A stretch of 5,161 bases of DNA from Gemmatimonadales bacterium (GTDB taxonomy: Bacteria; Gemmatimonadota; Gemmatimonadetes; Gemmatimonadales; GWC2-71-9): contig JAUVTI010000145.1 of assembly GCA_030601605.1 (NCBI GenBank), positions 1 through 5,161 of the forward strand, given 5' to 3'. Position numbers and translations under genes: made by a program. The notes under the pieces were generated by a model. The model saw only the letters and a program-made list of their open reading frames with translations, was not told where the DNA came from and searched no databases. Of this stretch, positions 1 through 5,161 are shown piece after piece (within the stretch, counting starts at the first letter, position 1; the number at the start of each line of letters is the position of its first letter).

Positions 1-1
1 G

Positions 2-466
2 GCGCTGCCGATCCTGGTGCACGCAGCCGCAGGGGCGCCCGATGCGCGGATGCGCGATTCGCTGATGTACGTCTATGGCGCGACGCTGAGGCGGCTGGGA
101 AGGTGCGAGGACGCGACCACCGCCTTCGAGAGCCTGCTGCGGCGCCAGCGCGATCAGTCGGTAACGCGGCGCGCGCGCAACGGACTCGTGCTCTGCGCGC
201 TGCAGGTCGGACGCCGGGCGCTCGACCGGGGGCAGCCATCGGCGGCCGAGAAGTGGTTCGCGCTCGCCGCGACCCGGGGTGGCGACTCCCCGGGCGCGCG
301 CGTTGCCTACGTGGGCCTCGGCGATGTGCGGTTTGCGATGGGGGACCTGACCGGCGCGATCGAGGCGTACGAACAGGCGCGCGCAGGGGCGTTTCCGGGT
401 GACTCGATCTACTCCATGGTGGCGCAGCGCCTGCGGCTGATCGGCGATGCCAACTTCGTCAGGTAG
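2..466 (+). CDS. TPR-repeat protein, 3' part (5' end outside window)
   Basis: The reading frame is open to the left edge of the window and closes with TAG at 464-466, so at least 154 residues of the C-terminal part are present. Three helix-turn-helix repeats of TPR type can be read, counting residues from position 2: about 20-51 (YGATLRRLGRCEDATTAFES), about 58-92 (GRRALDRGQPSAAEKWFALA) and about 99-131 (GLGDVRFAMGDLTGAIEAYE). The third repeat has the classic small-residue pattern of a TPR helix pair. TPR arrays are protein-protein interaction scaffolds; no catalytic motif is visible. The specific function is not recognisable. A GTG at 17 could serve as a start, but no ribosome binding site can be judged so close to the edge, and an incomplete longer protein is more likely. 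The gene ends 10 nt before the bamD-like gene, which is itself a TPR protein, so an envelope-assembly or lipoprotein-partner role is possible but only inferred from position. Confidence 0.8.
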   Translation, partial: ALPILVHAAAGAPDARMRDSLMYVYGATLRRLGRCEDATTAFESLLRRQRDQSVTRRARNGLVLCALQVGRRALDRGQPSAAEKWFALAATRGGDSPGARVAYVGLGDVRFAMGDLTGAIEAYEQARAGAFPGDSIYSMVAQRLRLIGDANFVR

Positions 467-470
467 GAGA
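465..470 (+). promoter_or_regulatory. Shine-Dalgarno sequence for the bamD-like gene
   Basis: AGGAGA lies 6 nt upstream of the GTG at 477 and overlaps the stop codon of the preceding TPR gene (TAG 464-466). No comparable purine-rich site precedes the in-frame ATG at 447, which lies inside the upstream gene. This site therefore decides the start of the lipoprotein gene in favour of GTG 477 and suggests that translation is coupled to termination of the upstream gene. Confidence 0.7.
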
Positions 471-476
471 GCGGTA

Positions 477-1217
477 GTGCGATCTGTAGTCCTCATCGCG
501 GTGGCGGTTGCCGTCGCCGCGTGCAGCAAGAACCTGGACCCGAACAAGTATCCGACGCCCGAGTCGCTGCTCGAGGCGTCCGTGGATCTGTACAACCGGG
601 GCAAGTGCGAGCAGGCGTCGCAGGGCTTCCGGCGTCTGATCTTCGAGTTCGACGCGTTCGATCCCCGGGTCGTCACCGTGCGCTACTACCTGGCCGAGTG
701 CACCCTGAAGCGCGGCGAGCGGCTGGAGGCGGCGCGCCTGTTCCGGCGCGTGTCGGACGAGTTCCCGCGCAACGAGCTGGCGCCCCAGGCGCTGCTTCGC
801 GCGGGTGACTCCTACGCCGGCATGTGGAAGAAGCCGGATCTGGATCCGACGTACGGGGAGACGGCGGCGGCGACCTACCGGGAGCTACTGGCGCGGTACC
901 CCGCCAGCCAGGCGGCAGACACCGCGCAGGCGCGCATCCAGAGCCTGAATGAGTGGTTCGCCGAGAAGGGCTACAAGAACGGCAACTTCTACTTCCGGCT
1001 GCGTGCCTTCGACTCGGCGATTCTCTACTTCAAGGACGTTGTCGCGAGCTACCCGCAGACCGAGTACGCGGCCAGGTCGGTAGAGCGGCTGATCGAGGCA
1101 TACGACAAGATCGGTTACCAGGAAGAGGAGCGGGAAATGTGCGGGTATCTGCGCCAGTACTACCCGGACTCACGGCGCGCCGACAAGCTGTGTCCCCAGG
1201 GCGTAGCCTCCGAGTAG
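477..1217 (+). CDS. bamD: BamD-like outer membrane assembly lipoprotein
   Basis: BamD (YfiO/ComL family) is a periplasm-facing, TPR-built lipoprotein of the BAM complex that helps insert beta-barrel proteins into the outer membrane. From the GTG start the protein is 246 residues, close to the roughly 245 of E. coli BamD. It begins MRSVVLIAVAVAVAAC: a short basic start, a hydrophobic core and a lipobox (VAAC) with the lipidated cysteine at residue 16. The +2 residue is Ser, not Asp, which fits outer-membrane sorting by the Lol rule. About five TPR-like helix pairs follow, near residues 31-62, 68-98, 105-143, 165-193 and 199-230. The segments YRELLARYPASQAADTAQAR and FDSAILYFKDVVASYPQTEY match BamD family wording well. 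An in-frame ATG at 447 would add ten residues and overlap the upstream gene by 20 nt, but it lacks a ribosome binding site. nadD starts 6 nt after the stop. Family assignment is good; another TPR lipoprotein of the same fold is the main alternative. Confidence 0.85.
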   Translation: MRSVVLIAVAVAVAACSKNLDPNKYPTPESLLEASVDLYNRGKCEQASQGFRRLIFEFDAFDPRVVTVRYYLAECTLKRGERLEAARLFRRVSDEFPRNELAPQALLRAGDSYAGMWKKPDLDPTYGETAAATYRELLARYPASQAADTAQARIQSLNEWFAEKGYKNGNFYFRLRAFDSAILYFKDVVASYPQTEYAARSVERLIEAYDKIGYQEEEREMCGYLRQYYPDSRRADKLCPQGVASE

Positions 1218-1223
1218 CCTGAG

Positions 1224-1795
1224 ATGCGCCGCGGCATCTTCGGCGGCTCCTTCGACCCCGTCCATCTCGGCCACCTCGTCGTCGCCGCGGCCGCTGCGGA
1301 TCGCCTCCTGCTGGAGTCCGTCCACTTCGTGCCCGCCCGAGAGCAGCCGTTCAAGGCGGGCGGCCACGCCGCCTCCCCGGAGGACAGGGTGGCGATGCTT
1401 GAGCTGGCGCTCGCCGATGAACGCTTCGTACTCGACACCCGCGAGCTCGATCGCGAGGCCCCCTCGTACACGGTGGACACGCTGCGAGCGCTGCGGGCCG
1501 AGTTCCCCGCGGACGAGTTATGTTTAATGATTGGGGCAGATGCGGCCCGCGACCTTCCGGAGTGGCGTGAGGCGGAAGCGATCCCGGCGCTGGCACGAAT
1601 CATCGTGCTGACGCGCCCAGGCGCCGAGATGCCGGGCCTCGAGAAGGTCGGCGAGATTCTCGAGGTGCCCCGAGTGGATGTTTCGGCGACCGAGGTCCGT
1701 GAGCGCGCGGGCCGGGGTGAGCCGATCGACGATCTGGTGCCGCTCGCCGTGGCCGAGTACATCGAGTCGCACCGACTGTACAGCGCAGGAGACTG

Positions 1796-1796
<1 letters not shown>
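1224..1796 (+). CDS. nadD: Nicotinate-nucleotide adenylyltransferase
   Basis: NadD is a cytoplasmic enzyme that joins nicotinate mononucleotide and ATP to give deamido-NAD plus pyrophosphate, the step before NAD synthetase in both de novo and Preiss-Handler routes. The 190-residue product has the nucleotidyltransferase signature GGSFDPVHLGH at residues 7-17, with the HxGH histidines at 14 and 17. It also has SYTVDTL at 81-87, IGAD at 103-106 followed by LPEW at 111-114, and the C-terminal VSATEVRER at 153-161, which corresponds to the family ISSTxIR phosphate-binding motif. The end, VPLAVAEYIESHRLY, is also typical. Length is normal for the family (about 190-215). The ATG at 1224 is 6 nt after the preceding stop; it has only a weak upstream purine site, so translation is probably coupled. 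The last base of its TGA is the first base of the secA ATG. A cluster of A/T-rich codons, including two TTA leucines, lies at residues 99-103. Confidence 0.96.
1787..1791 (+). promoter_or_regulatory. Shine-Dalgarno sequence for secA
   Basis: AGGAG lies 4 nt before the ATG at 1796, inside the last codons of nadD. With the TGATG stop-start overlap at 1794-1798, it points to secA being translated by reinitiating or newly recruited ribosomes at the nadD stop. Confidence 0.6.
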
Positions 1797-5053
<3,257 letters not shown>

Positions 5054-5056
5054 GTT

Positions 5057-5074
5057 CCACGTTTCGCTCCGTGG
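5057..5074 (+). other. Short inverted repeat just after secA
   Basis: CCACG at 5057-5061 pairs with CGTGG at 5070-5074 around an 8-nt loop, starting four bases after the secA stop codon. The stem is short and is not followed by a T-run, so it is at best a weak structural element of the 3' untranslated region. Confidence 0.25.
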
Positions 5075-5108
5075 CGCGGGGAATCACCTAGGCGGTATGT
5101 CGACCCCA

Positions 5109-5131
5109 GCGGCATCGTGCCCCGATGCCGC
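5109..5131 (+). terminator. Possible transcription terminator hairpin downstream of secA
   Basis: GCGGCATCG at 5109-5117 is perfectly complementary to CGATGCCGC at 5123-5131, with the 5-nt loop TGCCC. A 9-bp GC-rich stem 56 nt after the last stop codon of the operon is where an intrinsic terminator would be expected. The following bases (ATCTGCGCCTCTCC) contain no T-tract, so it is not a canonical rho-independent terminator. It could instead be a non-canonical terminator, an RNA 3'-end stabilising hairpin, a protein-binding palindrome, or part of a gene that continues past the window. Confidence 0.35.
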
Positions 5132-5161
5132 ATCTGCGCCTCTCCGAATCCCGACTCGCCG

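Noticed and set aside
5097..5161. ATG with an open frame to the window end (begins MSTPAASCPDA)
   Set aside because: Only 21 codons are visible, the purine-rich AGG upstream is just 4 nt away and weak, and the frame runs through the 9-bp inverted repeat. Twenty codons without a stop mean little at this GC content. A real gene starting here cannot be excluded but is not supported.

Overview
The window is very GC-rich, with GC-rich third codon positions. It carries four co-directional, tightly packed + strand genes, and everything recognisable is housekeeping cell-envelope or cofactor biology. The diderm-type lipoprotein assembly factor (BamD) indicates an outer-membrane bacterium. The SecA has an extended N-terminal region, an enlarged preprotein-crosslinking domain and motif wording (MATGEGKTLVATLP, TIKxE-free GTNNEFGFDYLRDN) typical of SecA from the Fibrobacteres-Chlorobi-Bacteroidetes-Gemmatimonadota group. 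With the high GC, Gemmatimonadota or a close relative is the best guess; this is inference from remembered family sequences, not a search.

Layout: 2-466 is the 3' part of a TPR-repeat protein whose beginning lies outside the window. 477-1217 encodes a BamD-like outer-membrane lipoprotein; its better start is a GTG with a Shine-Dalgarno sequence rather than the upstream ATG at 447. 1224-1796 is nadD (nicotinate-nucleotide adenylyltransferase). 1796-5053 is secA (preprotein translocase ATPase, 1085 aa), overlapping the nadD stop by one base. 5054-5161 is non-coding as far as can be seen and contains two inverted repeats, the second a perfect 9-bp stem that could end the transcript.

The genes are separated by 10 nt, 6 nt and a 1-nt overlap, so they very probably form one operon running in from the left. 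Functionally, SecA drives precursors through SecYEG, and BamD belongs to the complex that inserts SecA-exported beta-barrel proteins into the outer membrane, so the pair covers two successive steps of envelope biogenesis. NadD makes NAD precursor dinucleotide and has no evident mechanistic link to its neighbours. No RNA gene, mobile element, CRISPR array or clear promoter was seen, and no undescribed multi-gene system is evident. The most unusual single observation is a four-cysteine insert (CxxC ... Cx5C) in the second nucleotide-binding domain of SecA, in addition to the usual C-terminal zinc-binding tail.
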